Shown: positions 42,729 through 51,541, numbered from the stretch's first letter. The stretch is 64,000 bases of DNA from Haloechinothrix sp033042135 (GCF_033042135.1 NZ_WBXM01000012.1:62001-126000); one strand, 5' to 3'. A program made the numbers and translations. The notes: generated by a model from the sequence alone, not told the origin.

Positions 42729-43732
42729 GATTCGCCCTTTCCCGCGAGCAACGTGACTTCTCCAGCAGCATCGCCGCCATGCTCGCCGACTCCGACACCC
42801 CGGCCGCGATCCGGGCGTGGGCGGGCGGCAAGCACGAACCAGGTCTCGCGCTGTGGCGGCAGCTGGCCGAGCTCGGCGTGACCGCGCTGGCCGTCCCGGA
42901 GCGCTACGACGGGATCGGCGCAGGCACGGTGGATCTCGTGGTGGCGCTCGAGCAAATCGGCTACCACGCGGTTCCCGGGCCGATCGCGGAATCGCTCGCC
43001 GCGGTGCCCGCACTGCTCGCCGAGCTGGGCGAGACGGACCTAGCGGCCAGCAGGCTCCCGGCGTTGGCTTCCGGGACGAGCATCGCCACCCTCAAGACGC
43101 CGCCCGCCGTGCCGCACGCGCTGGATGCCGACATCGCCGAGCTCCGGCTGTGCCTGGACGGCGATGCGGTACTCGAGTTCCCCAGGCCAGACGGCGCGCC
43201 GCTGACCTCGATAGACCCGGCCCGCAGGCTGTTCGACGTTCCGGGGGGCAACACCACCCGGCTGGCTACCGCGGCCGCGGCCACCGAACGTGCGCTGCTC
43301 CTCGGCACCCTGGCTTGCGCCGCGCAGCTGGTCGGTGCCGGTCAGTGGCTCCTGGATTCCAGCGTGGACTACGCCAAGAACCGGGTGCAGTACGGCAAGC
43401 CGATCGGCCAGTACCAGGCCGTCAAGCACATGCTCGCCGACGTCGCCACCGAGCTGGAGCTGGCAAGGCCACTGCTGCACGGCGCCGCGGTCGCGGTCGA
43501 CTCCGGCACGGACACCGTGCGGCGGGACGTCTCCGCCGCCAAGGTCAGCGCGGCCGATGCTGCCTACCGCGCCGCCAGAACCGCGCTCCAGGTGCACGGT
43601 GCGATCGGTTACACCGCCGAGCACGCGACCGGCCTGTGGTTGACCAGGGTGCGCGCGCTGCACGGGGCGTGGGGTACCCAGGCGTGGCACCGCGCCCGCG
43701 TGCTCGGGGAACTGGCCGGGACGGGGAGGTGA
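42725..43732 (+). CDS. fadE32: Acyl-CoA dehydrogenase FadE32
   Basis: A shorter acyl-CoA dehydrogenase subunit (335 residues), starting MRFALSREQRDFSSSIAAML, with LAVPERYDGIGAG, and C-terminal YAKNRVQYGKPIGQYQAVKHML and HGAIGYTAEHATGLW. The short middle domain fits a subunit that pairs with a longer FadE. The start overlaps fadE31 by ATGA. Confidence 0.84.
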   Translation: MRFALSREQRDFSSSIAAMLADSDTPAAIRAWAGGKHEPGLALWRQLAELGVTALAVPERYDGIGAGTVDLVVALEQIGYHAVPGPIAESLAAVPALLAELGETDLAASRLPALASGTSIATLKTPPAVPHALDADIAELRLCLDGDAVLEFPRPDGAPLTSIDPARRLFDVPGGNTTRLATAAAATERALLLGTLACAAQLVGAGQWLLDSSVDYAKNRVQYGKPIGQYQAVKHMLADVATELELARPLLHGAAVAVDSGTDTVRRDVSAAKVSAADAAYRAARTALQVHGAIGYTAEHATGLWLTRVRALHGAWGTQAWHRARVLGELAGTGR

Positions 43733-43734
43733 CT

Positions 43735-44865
43735 ATGCCGGGAACCACCGAGGAACAGACTGAGCTGGGCCGAACCGTCCGCAGTGTACTGGAGCGCGAG
43801 TCGTCCCCGGAGCGAGTGCGCGAGGCCATGGCCGGGCCGCGCGGCTACGACGAGAAGCTGTGGTCGGTGTTGTGCGAGCAGGTCGGCGTGGCTGCGCTGG
43901 CGGTGCCCGAGCGATTCGACGGATTCGGCGCCGGGGTGCGGGAGTTGCAGGTCGTCGCGGAGGAGCTGGGCAGGCAGCTGGCGCCCGGTCCGCTGCTTGG
44001 TTCGGCCACGCTGGCCACTCTGGCGCTGCTGGCTTCGGGCGACGACGAGGCCTGCGAGCGGCTGCTCCCCCCGCTGGCAAGCGGCGGTGCGCTGGCGACG
44101 CTGGCCTGGACCGGCGAGGACGGCCGGTGGGATCCGGCGGAACCGGCGCTGGTAGCAGCGCCCGACGGGCGGCACCACCGGGTGACAGGTACCGCGCACT
44201 ACGTGCTCGACGGCGACACCGCGGGCACGCTACTCGCAATCGCCATCTGCGACGACGGTATCGGGTTGTTCGAAGTGGAGCACCCAGGAGGCTTGGACAG
44301 CGGGGTGCGGCGGGAGCACACCCCCGGCATGGATCCCGGCCGCAGGCTCGCCACGGTAGCGCTCGACCGTGCCGCCGCGACGCGGCTCGGCAACGGTGAT
44401 TTCGGGCAAGCGCTGCGCGGGGTACGCGACGCCGCCTGCGCGGTCCTCGCCGCCGAGCAGGTCGGAGCGGCCGCCCGCGCGCTGGAGGCCACGGTGTCCT
44501 ACACCTCCGAGCGCGTCCAGTTCGGCAGGCCGATCGGGAGCTTCCAGGCGCTGAAGCACCGGATGGCCGATATGCACGTGCTCGTGGAAAGCGCGCGCTC
44601 CATCAGCGCGGCAGCAGGGGCGGACATCGATGCCGGCGTACCCGAGGCCGAGGACACCACGCTCGCTGCCAGGGTGTACTGCTCGGACACATTGTCCCGT
44701 GTAGCCGGTGAGATGATCCAGATGCACGGTGGCATCGCCATCACCGCCGAACACGACGCGCACCTGTACTTCAAGCGGGCACATTCTTCGACGCAGTTGT
44801 TCGGCCAGCCACACACGCACCTGGACCGGCGCCTGCGTGCGTGGTGGCCACCGCACCAGCGGTAG
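43735..44865 (+). CDS. fadE33: Acyl-CoA dehydrogenase FadE33
   Basis: A 376-residue acyl-CoA dehydrogenase subunit. It resembles FadE32 in plan (LAVPERFDGFGAG, YTSERVQFGRPIGSFQALKHRM, HGGIAITAEHDAHLYFKRA), so the two are tandem duplicates that diverged. The ATG follows GGGGAGG two bases after the fadE32 stop. Last gene of the fadD3 operon, convergent with the secreted protease gene. Confidence 0.84.
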   Translation: MPGTTEEQTELGRTVRSVLERESSPERVREAMAGPRGYDEKLWSVLCEQVGVAALAVPERFDGFGAGVRELQVVAEELGRQLAPGPLLGSATLATLALLASGDDEACERLLPPLASGGALATLAWTGEDGRWDPAEPALVAAPDGRHHRVTGTAHYVLDGDTAGTLLAIAICDDGIGLFEVEHPGGLDSGVRREHTPGMDPGRRLATVALDRAAATRLGNGDFGQALRGVRDAACAVLAAEQVGAAARALEATVSYTSERVQFGRPIGSFQALKHRMADMHVLVESARSISAAAGADIDAGVPEAEDTTLAARVYCSDTLSRVAGEMIQMHGGIAITAEHDAHLYFKRAHSSTQLFGQPHTHLDRRLRAWWPPHQR

Positions 44866-44892
44866 CCACCACGGCACTGGCAGTGCGACTGC

Positions 44893-45621
44893 TCAGATAC
44901 CGGCGACCGAGCTGATCCAGTCGTGATAGGCGATCACGCTGGTGTAGGCGGTCCTGGTGCTGCGGTCGCTGGTGGATGCCACGCCCACCTGGACATCGTC
45001 GTTGAACATGGGGCCACCGGAGTCCCCGCCCGCGGGGATCCCGTCCCCGCGCTGGGCGCAGATGGCCGTGCCCCAGTAGGCGTCACGGCACGACGTGGAG
45101 GTCACGTTCACGTTGGCGTACTTCAGGTGTTGGGACTGGCACTGCGCCTCGGGACGGTCGGTGCAGGTCGCTCCCCAACCGTACGTCTGCACGGTGTCCC
45201 CGACGTTGACGTCGGCAGGCGAGTCGGCGAGCTGGGCGTACTCGGTTTGCACGGGCCGATCCAGCTCGACCAGCGCGATGTCGGCCCACCCGTGACTGTG
45301 GATGTTCACCCCGGTGGCGATCGTCCCGCCTGAGTGCTGGTTGGTGCTGCCGATGCGGAAGGTGTGCTGGCCTTGACCGACGCAATGGTCGGCGGTCAGG
45401 ATCCATTCCGGAGCGATGATGCTCGCGCTGCACCGCTCGTTGCCGTCGACGAACATCCGCGCTGCTCCGCGCGTTTCGTCGGCATAGTTGCCGTCGATGA
45501 TCAACGGCACCGAGTCGGGGGTGTCGTCCTCGGGTTCCGTCGCCGCGGCGGTGGCCGGGGCGACTCCCAGCAGGGCGAGGCTCATCGCGGTGGCAACGAG
45601 CATCAGCCATAGCCTTCTCAT
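44893..45621 (-). CDS. Secreted trypsin-like serine protease
   Basis: A 242-residue S1-family protease. A Sec signal peptide (MRRLWLMLVATAMSLALLGVAPATA) is followed by the catalytic triad: His in LTADHC near residue 78, Asp in DIALVELD near 115, and Ser in GGDSGGP near 200. Six Cys form likely disulfides (SAS near the His loop, TCTDRPEAQCQ, SCRDAYWGTAIC). It is exported and probably cleaves external proteins after Arg/Lys. No connection to sterol genes; flanked by short intergenic sequence and convergent with fadE33. Confidence 0.88.
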   Translation of the reverse strand: MRRLWLMLVATAMSLALLGVAPATAAATEPEDDTPDSVPLIIDGNYADETRGAARMFVDGNERCSASIIAPEWILTADHCVGQGQHTFRIGSTNQHSGGTIATGVNIHSHGWADIALVELDRPVQTEYAQLADSPADVNVGDTVQTYGWGATCTDRPEAQCQSQHLKYANVNVTSTSCRDAYWGTAICAQRGDGIPAGGDSGGPMFNDDVQVGVASTSDRSTRTAYTSVIAYHDWISSVAGI

Positions 45622-45865
45622 CGTCTATCCCTCGCTCTTGTGGCGGTACGCCACGATCGGTGGACACGTACCGTCCTAGCGTCACTCGCTAGAGTGAAGG
45701 AACACTACCGACATTCGTCGGGCCCGTAGGGAACGAAAGTGGTAACCATTCTCGCTGGCTCGACCCAAGCGGAGATGCACTCCGTGTCCTGGCCGGTTTC
45801 CACGTGGCACTACCATGACGTGCGACCGGCCGATCATCATGTACGCACCGAAAGGCGGAGATCCG

Positions 45866-46516
45866 GTGCCGTTACCCGACAACCTGCTCGACCATGCCGT
45901 ACGCGCACCGGGCTTCATGCCCACCGAAGAAGGGCTGGCGCTGTACGAGGTGGCCGCCGAACACCTCGGCGCAGGGCTGGCCGTGGAGATCGGCAGCTAC
46001 TGCGGCAAGTCCACGGTCTTCCTGGCGGCGGCGGCACGCCGGACCGGCGGCACCGTGGTCACCATCGACCACCACCGGGGTTCCGAGGAGCACCAGCCGG
46101 GCTGGGAGTACCACGACCCCGACCTGGTGGACCCGCGTTCCGGCAAGCTGGACACGCTGGCGACGTTCCGCCGCACCATCACCGACGCCGGGGTGGAGGA
46201 CCACGTCGTGGGCGTGGTTGGCAGCTCGGTCACCGTGGCGGGGTTCTGGCGCAGCCCGATCGCGCTGCTGTTCATCGACGGCGGCCACACGGAGGAGGCG
46301 GCCCAGGCCGACTACTCGGGCTGGGCGCCGTGGGTAGTGCCCGGCGGGATCCTGGCCATCCACGACGTCTTCCCCGACCCGGCCGACGGCGGGCGCCCGC
46401 CGTACCACATCTACCGCCGCGCGATCGACGGTGGCCAGTTCCACGAAGTCGCCGCGACCGGCTCGCTGCGGGTGCTCCGCCGCGACGGCGGTCAGCTGGG
46501 CGCGCCGGTGGCGTAG
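45866..46516 (+). CDS. Class I SAM-dependent methyltransferase (Methyltransf_24 type)
   Basis: A 216-residue methyltransferase: the glycine-rich SAM loop is LAVEIGSYCGKSTVFLAAAA near residue 36, then VTIDHHRG (acidic residue binding ribose) and LLFIDGGHTEEAA near 130, HDVFPDP near 165. The FIDGGH motif is typical of the group acting on sugars or macrolides. GTG at 45866 follows GGCGGAG; an ATG at 45815 is also possible. It faces the toroid gene head-on with their last 25 bases overlapping. The substrate is unknown. Confidence 0.72.
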   Translation: MPLPDNLLDHAVRAPGFMPTEEGLALYEVAAEHLGAGLAVEIGSYCGKSTVFLAAAARRTGGTVVTIDHHRGSEEHQPGWEYHDPDLVDPRSGKLDTLATFRRTITDAGVEDHVVGVVGSSVTVAGFWRSPIALLFIDGGHTEEAAQADYSGWAPWVVPGGILAIHDVFPDPADGGRPPYHIYRRAIDGGQFHEVAATGSLRVLRRDGGQLGAPVA

Positions 46517-47583
46517 AGGCTGCGGCAACCGCAACGGGCGCCGTCGATGGCCAGCCCGGTCGGTAGCGTCTCGGCGCGGAAGATCCCGTTGCCCGGGGTG
46601 GTCCGCGACAGCGCGTCCGCGGCCAGCACCACGGACGCGGCCGTCCAGGTGGTGCGCTCCTCCGGCCATCGCTTGTCGTCGGCGTAGACCAGACCTGTCC
46701 AGTAGGAGCCGTCGGTCTCGCGCAGGTGCTGCATCGCGGCGAGCAGCTCGCGCGCGGTGTCCGTCCAGCCAAGCGCGTCGAGGCTGAGCACCAGCTCGCA
46801 GGTCTCCGCGCCGGTGACCCAGGGGTGGTCGTCGACGCAGCGGGCGCCGAGCCCGTCGACGACGAAGTGCCGCCACCGCTGCCACAGCCGCTGCTCACCC
46901 TGCCCGCCACGCAACACCCCGCCGAGCACCGGGTAGTACCAGTCCATCGAGTAGCGGTGTTTGTCGGTGAAGGCCTCGGGGTGCTCGCGCAACGCGTGCG
47001 CCAGCCTGCCGAGGGCGACCTCCCACTCGGGTTGCGGTTGGTCCAGGTACCCAGCCAGTGCCAGCGCGCACCGCAGGCTGTGGTGCACGCTGGAGTTACC
47101 GGACAGCAGGGCCTCGGGGAACGGCACCCCGAGCTCGTCGCTGGCCCAGAAGATCTCGCCGCGCTCGCCCTGCAGTCCGATCACGAAATCGACGGCGTCA
47201 CGCACCGCGGGCCACATCCGGTCTGCGAACGCCTCGTCGCCGGTGACCAGCAGGTGGTGCCAGACACCGACGGCGATGTAGGCGCAGAAGTTGCTGTCCG
47301 ATCCCGAATCCTCCACGACCCCCTCGCGGACCTGCATCGGCCAGGAGCCGTCCTGCCGCTGGGTACGACGCAACCACTCGTAGGCGGCCTCGGCCTCACC
47401 GAGCAGCCCGCCCGCGCTCAGCGCCATCGCGGACTCGACGTGGTCCCACGGGTCGACGTGCCCGCCGGGAAACCACGGGATGGCCCCAGAGTGCTCCTGA
47501 GCGTCGGCGATGGAGCGCGCGGTGCGCGCCACATCGGAACCTGTGAGGACCCCCGGTACGCTCGGCAGCTCAGCGGGGGCCAA
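46492..47583 (-). CDS. Alpha/alpha-toroid protein (prenyltransferase / squalene-cyclase-like)
   Basis: A 363-residue all-helical protein with repeated helix pairs, including AYEWLRRTQRQDGSWPMQV, WQRWRHFVVDG and LLAAMQHLRETDGSYWTGLVY. The QDGSWP and TDGSYWTG repeats resemble the QW motifs of terpene cyclases and glycosidase toroids. It lacks an obvious catalytic acid motif (no DxDD), so activity cannot be predicted. A TTG start at 47583 is used because AGGAGG lies six bases upstream. Third gene of a GT4-methyltransferase-toroid operon. Confidence 0.65.
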   Translation of the reverse strand: MAPAELPSVPGVLTGSDVARTARSIADAQEHSGAIPWFPGGHVDPWDHVESAMALSAGGLLGEAEAAYEWLRRTQRQDGSWPMQVREGVVEDSGSDSNFCAYIAVGVWHHLLVTGDEAFADRMWPAVRDAVDFVIGLQGERGEIFWASDELGVPFPEALLSGNSSVHHSLRCALALAGYLDQPQPEWEVALGRLAHALREHPEAFTDKHRYSMDWYYPVLGGVLRGGQGEQRLWQRWRHFVVDGLGARCVDDHPWVTGAETCELVLSLDALGWTDTARELLAAMQHLRETDGSYWTGLVYADDKRWPEERTTWTAASVVLAADALSRTTPGNGIFRAETLPTGLAIDGARCGCRSLYATGAPS

Positions 47584-48301
47584 CCGCGACCTCCTGCCGG
47601 ACGAAGTAGAGGGCCACGCTCTTACCGATGACCGGATCGAGTAGCCGTTCGGCCGCGCGGGTCAGCAGCGGACGGTCCATCATGTCCCACACCAGCAGGC
47701 GGTGGTAGGCCGCCACCAGCGGGTGGTTCTCGCGATCGACCCCGACGGCGCACTTGAGCCACCAGTACGGCGCGTGCAGCGCGTGGGCGTGGTGCCGGTG
47801 CACGGGCCGCAAGCCGGCCTCGCGCAGCTTGCCGACCAGCTCGTCGGCACGATAGATCCGCACGTGGCCGCCTTCGACCTGGTGATAGGCCTCCGAAAGC
47901 GACCAGCAGACCCGTTCCGGGAGCCACTTCGGGACGGTGACGGCCACCGTCCCGCCGGGCCGGGTGACCCTGGCCAGCTCCCAGATGGCCTTGTCGTCTT
48001 CGGGTATGTGCTCGAGGATTTCGGAAGCGATCACGCAGTCGAACGTGGCATCGTCGAACGGTAGCTCGAGGGCGTTGCCTGTCACCGTCCTCGCCGAGGC
48101 ACCCTCGGGCACCTCGCCTGCCTCGGCCATCGCACGGAACATCTCCTCGACGCCGTCGAGCTCGGCGGTGTCCTGATCGAACGCCACGACCTCCGCGCCG
48201 CGCCGGTAGGCCTCGAAGGCGTGCCTGCCCGCCCCGCATCCGAGGTCGAGGACCTTGTCGCCCGGCCCGGCGTGGACGCGGTCGAAATCCACTGTCAGCA
48301 C
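47570..48301 (-). CDS. Class I SAM-dependent methyltransferase
   Basis: A 243-residue methyltransferase: VLDLGCGAGRHAFEA near residue 19, VVAFDQD near 38, and the LPFDDATFDCVIASEILEHIPEDD motif near 80-97. It is of the UbiE/Methyltransf_11 type, usually acting on small molecules. The GTG start overlaps the GT4 stop by 7 bases, and its stop overlaps the next gene by 14 bases, so the three genes form one tight translational unit. Confidence 0.82.
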   Translation of the reverse strand: MLTVDFDRVHAGPGDKVLDLGCGAGRHAFEAYRRGAEVVAFDQDTAELDGVEEMFRAMAEAGEVPEGASARTVTGNALELPFDDATFDCVIASEILEHIPEDDKAIWELARVTRPGGTVAVTVPKWLPERVCWSLSEAYHQVEGGHVRIYRADELVGKLREAGLRPVHRHHAHALHAPYWWLKCAVGVDRENHPLVAAYHRLLVWDMMDRPLLTRAAERLLDPVIGKSVALYFVRQEVAVGPR

Positions 48302-49590
48302 GTTGTCGTTCCCCTTCGTCGTCCGCCGCGGCGGGTCCGGTCCGCGCGCTGCTGCCCGGCCCGCTCCGTACGCTCGATCACGGCGGCGTAGCGCTCCACG
48401 GTCGCCGCGGCCACCGAGGTCCAGCTGTACCGCCGGAGGGCGCGTTGCCTGCCAGCCTCGCCGAGCTGCCGCGCACGGGTGGGATTATCCAACACTGAGG
48501 ACAACCGCTGCGCGAGTGCCTCGGTGTCGCCCGGTGGCGCGAGGAGGGCGCATTCGCCGTTGCCGCCGACGACCTCGGGCAGCGATCCAGCCTCGCTGAC
48601 CACCAGCGGTGTGGCGCACGCCATGGCCTCCACCGCGGGCAGGGAGAAGCCCTCGTACAGCGAGGGCACGCACGCCACCTCCGCGGAGGCCAGCAGCTCG
48701 GCCAGCTCGGTGTCGTCGATGCCGCTGACGGTGCGGACCACGTCACCGATGGCCAGCTCCTCGATCAGCCGCTCGGTCGGCCCGCCCTTGATCAGCTGCG
48801 AGACCAGGGTCAGCTCCACGGGGCGTTCGGTCCGCAGCTTGGCCACCGCCTCCAGCAGGTGCCGCACCCCCTTCAAGGGGACGTCCGCACTGGCCACAGC
48901 GACGATCCTGCCGGGAGCGCGGGGGCGCTGCCGTGGCTGGAAGACCTCCGTGTCCACGCCGAGGGGAACGGTGTGGATGCGCTGCGGTTCGACCCCGAAG
49001 TCGTTCGCGATGTCCGTGGCGGCGCTGCGCGAGACGGTGATCACGTCACCGATCCGGCGCGCCACCCTGGCCTGCATCCGTACGAAGCCGTACCAGCGGC
49101 GTAGCGTCAGCTGCCTGCGCAGCGAGGCGGCGGCCAGGTCGGCGGTGCGGTCCTGGGTGATCGGGTGGTGCACGGTGGCCAGCAACGGGATGCCCTGCCG
49201 CCGTAGCGACAGCAGACCGTAGCCGAGGGATTGGTTATCGTGCACCACGTCGAACTCGCCCGCACGCTCGCGTAGTAGCCGCGCGATGCGCAGGCTGAAT
49301 GTCAACGGCTCGGGGAAGCCCGCTGTCCACATGGCGCCAAGTTCCAGCAGGTCGATCCCGTCACGGATCTCGCTCGGCTGCGGGGTGCGGAACGGATCGG
49401 ACTCCCGGTACAGGTCGAGGCTGGGCACCGGGGTGAGCCGTACGCCCTCGTCGAGTTCGGGATACGGCTGACCGGAGAACACCTCGACCTCGTGGCCGAG
49501 TTCAGCGAGCCCCCGGCTCAGGTAGCGGACGTAGACGCCCTGGCCACCGCAGTGCGGCTTGCTCCGGTAGGACAGCAGTGCAACACGCAC
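48295..49590 (-). CDS. Family 4 glycosyltransferase
   Basis: A GT-B-fold glycosyltransferase of 431 residues. It has the N-terminal GGQGVYVRYLSRGLAELGHEV, and the C-terminal donor-site motif SLYEGFSLPAVEAMACATPLVVSEAGSLPEVVG with the conserved E-x7-E (near residue 318-326). It transfers a sugar to an unknown acceptor at the cytoplasmic face. GTG start with GTGAGGTG; four bases after a small open frame. Leads an operon with a methyltransferase and a toroid protein. A KstR box lies 212 bases upstream. Confidence 0.85.
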   Translation of the reverse strand: MRVALLSYRSKPHCGGQGVYVRYLSRGLAELGHEVEVFSGQPYPELDEGVRLTPVPSLDLYRESDPFRTPQPSEIRDGIDLLELGAMWTAGFPEPLTFSLRIARLLRERAGEFDVVHDNQSLGYGLLSLRRQGIPLLATVHHPITQDRTADLAAASLRRQLTLRRWYGFVRMQARVARRIGDVITVSRSAATDIANDFGVEPQRIHTVPLGVDTEVFQPRQRPRAPGRIVAVASADVPLKGVRHLLEAVAKLRTERPVELTLVSQLIKGGPTERLIEELAIGDVVRTVSGIDDTELAELLASAEVACVPSLYEGFSLPAVEAMACATPLVVSEAGSLPEVVGGNGECALLAPPGDTEALAQRLSSVLDNPTRARQLGEAGRQRALRRYSWTSVAAATVERYAAVIERTERAGQQRADRTRRGGRRRGTTTC

Positions 49591-49593
49591 GAT

Positions 49594-49782
49594 TCACCTC
49601 ACACGCCTGCCAGCAGGCCACGCTGCCTTGCCCCCGCGCACGGTGCCCGGCACGCGGCAGGTGAGCGCGGGCATCTCCGGTGCGACCGGCCACACGAGTA
49701 CCGCCGCTGTCACGGGCATCTCCTCATCGTTGTCGTCATCGACACGAACACACCCGCGCGCGGCGGGTACACCACCGGTCAC
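49594..49782 (-). CDS. Possible small leader ORF before glycosyltransferase
   Basis: A 62-residue open frame, GTG start at 49782, ending in TGA only three bases before the GTG of the glycosyltransferase, with the ribosome site of the latter overlapping the end. It contains an acidic DDDNDEEM stretch and a Pro/Val-rich tail. No recognised domain; composition is not strongly protein-like. It could be a translationally coupled small protein or simple chance. The KstR box at 49802 lies 19 bases before its start. Confidence 0.3.
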   Translation of the reverse strand: MTGGVPAARGCVRVDDDNDEEMPVTAAVLVWPVAPEMPALTCRVPGTVRGGKAAWPAGRRVR

Positions 49783-49801
49783 TCTAACCTACCGACGGGT
49801 T

Positions 49802-49815
49802 TAGAACATGTTCTC
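49802..49815. promoter_or_regulatory. KstR operator upstream of the glycosyltransferase operon
   Basis: TAGAACATGTTCTC fits the KstR consensus except at the last base. No plus-strand gene follows and hsaB ends here, so the only plausible target is the minus-strand glycosyltransferase operon. Confidence 0.72.
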
Positions 49816-49893
49816 TATACCGATAGGTATCTGTGATCATGACTACACCGGCCGCGCGGCGTCCAGTGACGCGCACCCCTCGGCGTCGTTGGG

Positions 49894-49978
49894 CACGTTT
49901 AGCGGGCTAACCGTGGACCCCCGGACACGTTTAGCGGGCTAACCGTCGTCCGCCCGGCACGTTTAGCGGGCTAACCGT
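49894..49978. repeat. Three 21-bp repeats with exact 32-bp period
   Basis: Copies at 49894-49914, 49926-49946 and 49958-49978, each carrying the core TTTAGCGGGCTAA, whose arms TTAGC/GCTAA form a small hairpin. Two 11-base spacers differ in sequence. The array begins 3 bases beyond the hsaB stop codon, so it may act as a triple terminator or insulator for the hsa operon. Confidence 0.8.
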
Positions 49979-49981
49979 GCC

Positions 49982-50563
49982 CTACACCCAGTCGTCCGGG
50001 CCGGGCCAGGTGAGAAACGCCGTGAGGTGTTCCGGAGCGGGCGCCGCCTCACCGCGCTCCAGGCCGATCGCGGCGTAACGCCCCCGGTAGAACAGCAGCG
50101 GGCGGTCGTCGGAGATCTCGCCGAGCTCGATCACGCGGCCGACCACGATGTAGTGGTCACCGGCGTCGTGCACGGTCTCCACCGCGCAGTCGATCCAGGT
50201 CAGCGAACCGTCGAGCAACGGGGCGCCGGAGCCGGCCCGGTGCCAGTCGACGTGGGCGAACCGGTCGGCGCGCGGCGAGCCGAACACCGTGCTGACCTCG
50301 CGCTGCGACTCGCCGAGCACGTTCACCGCGAACGATCCGGCCGATTCGATCACCGGCCACGCCCGCGACGACTTGCCTGGACAAAACAGCACCAGCGGCG
50401 GGTCCAGCGACAGCGCGGCGAACGACTGGCAGGCGAACCCGACGGGCCCGTCCGGCCCGTATCCGGTGATCACCGTCACGCCGGTGCAGAAGTGTCCCAG
50501 CACGGTGCGGAACCGGGATGCGTCCACGACCCCGTTGCCCGCCGGTGCCACCTGTGCCGTCAT
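49982..50563 (-). CDS. hsaB: HsaB, flavin reductase of 3-HSA hydroxylase
   Basis: A 193-residue flavin-reductase (FMN-binding split barrel): GHFCTGVTVITG near residue 25, GFACQSFAALSLDPPLVLFCPGKSSRAWP near 43 and HVDWHRAGSGAPLLDG near 115. HsaB supplies reduced flavin to HsaA for hydroxylation of 3-HSA. Last gene of hsaA-hsaD-hsaC-hsaB, same order as Rv3570c to Rv3567c. Confidence 0.9.
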   Translation of the reverse strand: MTAQVAPAGNGVVDASRFRTVLGHFCTGVTVITGYGPDGPVGFACQSFAALSLDPPLVLFCPGKSSRAWPVIESAGSFAVNVLGESQREVSTVFGSPRADRFAHVDWHRAGSGAPLLDGSLTWIDCAVETVHDAGDHYIVVGRVIELGEISDDRPLLFYRGRYAAIGLERGEAAPAPEHLTAFLTWPGPDDWV

Positions 50564-50596
50564 CGCCTCTCCTCGCTGCTTCGTACCTACCGGGCC

Positions 50597-51502
50597 CTAC
50601 TGGTTGCGCCAGCCGACGCTGAAGTCGTGACCCCAGAGGCTGACCGCCGTGCTCTCCCGTGCGATCCATGTTTCGTCGGCGACCTGCCGCCCCTCACAGC
50701 CGAACTCCACGTCGAAGCCGCCGGGGGTCTTCATGTAGAACGACAGCATCAGGTCATTGACGTGCCTGCCCAGCGTGGCCGACATCGGCACCTTGTGCTT
50801 CTCGGCCCTGTCGAGGCACAGCCCGACGTCGTCGGTGTTTTCCACCTCGACCATGATGTGCACGATGCCGCTTGGCGTCGGCATCGGCAGGAACGCGAGG
50901 CTGTGGTGGCGCGGGTTGCAGCCGAAGAAGCGCAGCCAGGCGGGCGGATCGCCCTCCTGCCTACCGACGGCCTGCGGGGGTAGCCGCATCGAATCCCGCA
51001 GCCGGAAGCCGAGTACGTCCCGGTAGAAGTGCAGGGCCGACTCGTCATCGTGGGTGGACAGCACCACGTGACCGAGGCCCTGCTCGCCGGTGACGAACCG
51101 GTGCCCATACGGGCTGACCACCCGGTCGTGCTTCAGCGCGATGCCGTGGAAGACCTCGAGCGTAGTCCCGCTCGGGTCGTTGAAGCTGATCAGCTCGTCG
51201 ACCCGTCGTTCGGCGAGCACCTCGGCGGTGCCCTCCTTGTAGCCGATGCCGCTGGCTTCCAGGCGCTCCCGGATCTCCTGCAGCTCGCCCGCGTTGGCCA
51301 CCTCCCAGCCCGCCTGCGCGAGCCGGTCGGTCTCCCCCGGCACGATCACCAGCCGCGCGGGGAACTCGTCCATTCGCAGGTACAGCGCGTCCGGGTCGGT
51401 GCCGGAGCCCTCGACCATGCCGAGCACCTCAAGCCCGTACACGCGCCACGCGTCCATATCGGTGGCTTCGATTCGCAGGTAGCCGAGTGAACGGATACCC
51501 AT
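50597..51502 (-). CDS. hsaC: HsaC, extradiol (meta-cleavage) dioxygenase
   Basis: A 301-residue type I extradiol dioxygenase with two vicinal-oxygen-chelate halves. The Fe-binding residues sit in GHVVLSTHDD (His near 143), HHSLAFLPM (His near 210) and FDVEFG (Glu near 260). HsaC cleaves the catechol 3,4-DHSA. ATG start. Gap of 39 bases to hsaD on one side and 33 to hsaB on the other. Confidence 0.92.
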   Translation of the reverse strand: MGIRSLGYLRIEATDMDAWRVYGLEVLGMVEGSGTDPDALYLRMDEFPARLVIVPGETDRLAQAGWEVANAGELQEIRERLEASGIGYKEGTAEVLAERRVDELISFNDPSGTTLEVFHGIALKHDRVVSPYGHRFVTGEQGLGHVVLSTHDDESALHFYRDVLGFRLRDSMRLPPQAVGRQEGDPPAWLRFFGCNPRHHSLAFLPMPTPSGIVHIMVEVENTDDVGLCLDRAEKHKVPMSATLGRHVNDLMLSFYMKTPGGFDVEFGCEGRQVADETWIARESTAVSLWGHDFSVGWRNQ

Positions 51503-51541
51503 TGCGCACCACTCCTTCGAGTCGGGTGAAGACGGGGACGG

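Noticed and set aside
45683..45696. Small palindrome CACTC-GCTA-GAGTG before the methyltransferase
   Set aside because: Only five-base arms and no repeat elsewhere; could be chance.
49894..49978. Repeats as a CRISPR array
   Set aside because: Spacers of 11 bases and repeats of 21 bases are too short, and no cas genes are near.
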